Shown: piece by piece, positions 32,924 to 32,924 of the stretch | How positions within the stretch are numbered: the first letter of the stretch is position 1 | Layout of the letters: the number at the start of each line of letters is the position of its first letter | Assembly (NCBI GenBank): GCA_002699425.1 | Contig: PABV01000033.1 | Span: 70,614 to 103,537, forward strand | Direction of reading: 5' to 3' | DNA from: Methanobacteriota archaeon | Lineage (GTDB): Archaea > Thermoplasmatota > Poseidoniia > Poseidoniales > Poseidoniaceae | DNA length: 32,924 nucleotides | The notes under the pieces: model-generated | Database searches by the model: none | Told to the model about the DNA's origin: nothing | What the model saw: the letters and a program-made list of their open reading frames with translations, nothing else | Position numbers and translations under genes: made by a program

Positions 32924-32924
32924 A

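Noticed and set aside
1-32924. CRISPR array, insertion sequence or prophage
   Set aside because: No regularly spaced direct repeats, transposase or phage genes were seen; nearly all sequence is accounted for by ordinary genes.

Overview
The window looks like a chromosomal segment of a marine Euryarchaeon, most likely Marine Group II (Candidatus Poseidoniales, Thermoplasmatota). The archaeal assignment rests on L37e, L44e, S27e, aIF2-alpha, Nop10, a PAC2-family protein and a SAMP-like modifier, plus a class II tRNA-Ser(CGA) without encoded CCA. The narrower placement is inference. It is based on the mix of these genes with bacterial-type heterotrophic genes (HpnC/HpnD, acyl-CoA dehydrogenase, ETF, P5C dehydrogenase, type II glutamine synthetase, photolyase) and many large hypothetical membrane proteins. 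Coding density is very high: no gap exceeds about 285 bases, and three convergent gene pairs meet with no base between their stop codons.

Layout. (1) 1-2130: two overlapping head-to-head prenyl synthase genes (HpnC-like, cut by the window edge, and HpnD-like). (2) 2134-5060, minus strand: propeller protein, glutaryl-CoA-dehydrogenase-type acyl-CoA dehydrogenase and hotdog thioesterase. (3) 5146-8539, plus strand: unknown protein, TyrRS, ETF beta and ETF alpha. (4) 8540-13923, minus strand: two membrane proteins, L37e, PurF, a propeller-PKD protein and an MBL-fold hydrolase. (5) 14057-16359, plus strand: the archaeal translation cluster L44e, S27e, aIF2-alpha, Nop10, PAC2. (6) 16360-20275: SAMP-like modifier, tRNA-Ser, a 930-residue zinc-ribbon/helical/membrane protein and its coupled partner. 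(7) 20276-27169, minus strand: MsrA, P5C dehydrogenase, PrsW-like protease, DUF92 protein and a large membrane protein with a thioredoxin-like domain. (8) 27454-32923: type II glutamine synthetase, a Tudor-like/EF-hand protein, CutA, an FeS photolyase-like protein and an AmpG-like MFS transporter.

How the genes fit together. ETF would accept electrons from the acyl-CoA dehydrogenase. P5C dehydrogenase and glutamine synthetase connect proline/glutamate and nitrogen metabolism. MsrA and the photolyase-like protein fit oxidative and light stress in surface water. The HpnC/HpnD pair points to squalene formation by the presqualene-diphosphate/hydroxysqualene route; the third enzyme (HpnE) is not in view.

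Most unusual items: the SPDG-repeat/tandem Tudor-like/EF-hand protein (28524-29477); the bacterial-type GSII in an archaeon; L44e lacking three of four zinc ligands; a hairpin covering the aIF2-alpha ribosome binding site; a thioredoxin-like domain without active-site cysteines inside a membrane protein; and back-to-back stop codons at convergent gene ends. No CRISPR array, insertion sequence or phage gene was seen. All calls come from reading the sequence; no database search was run.
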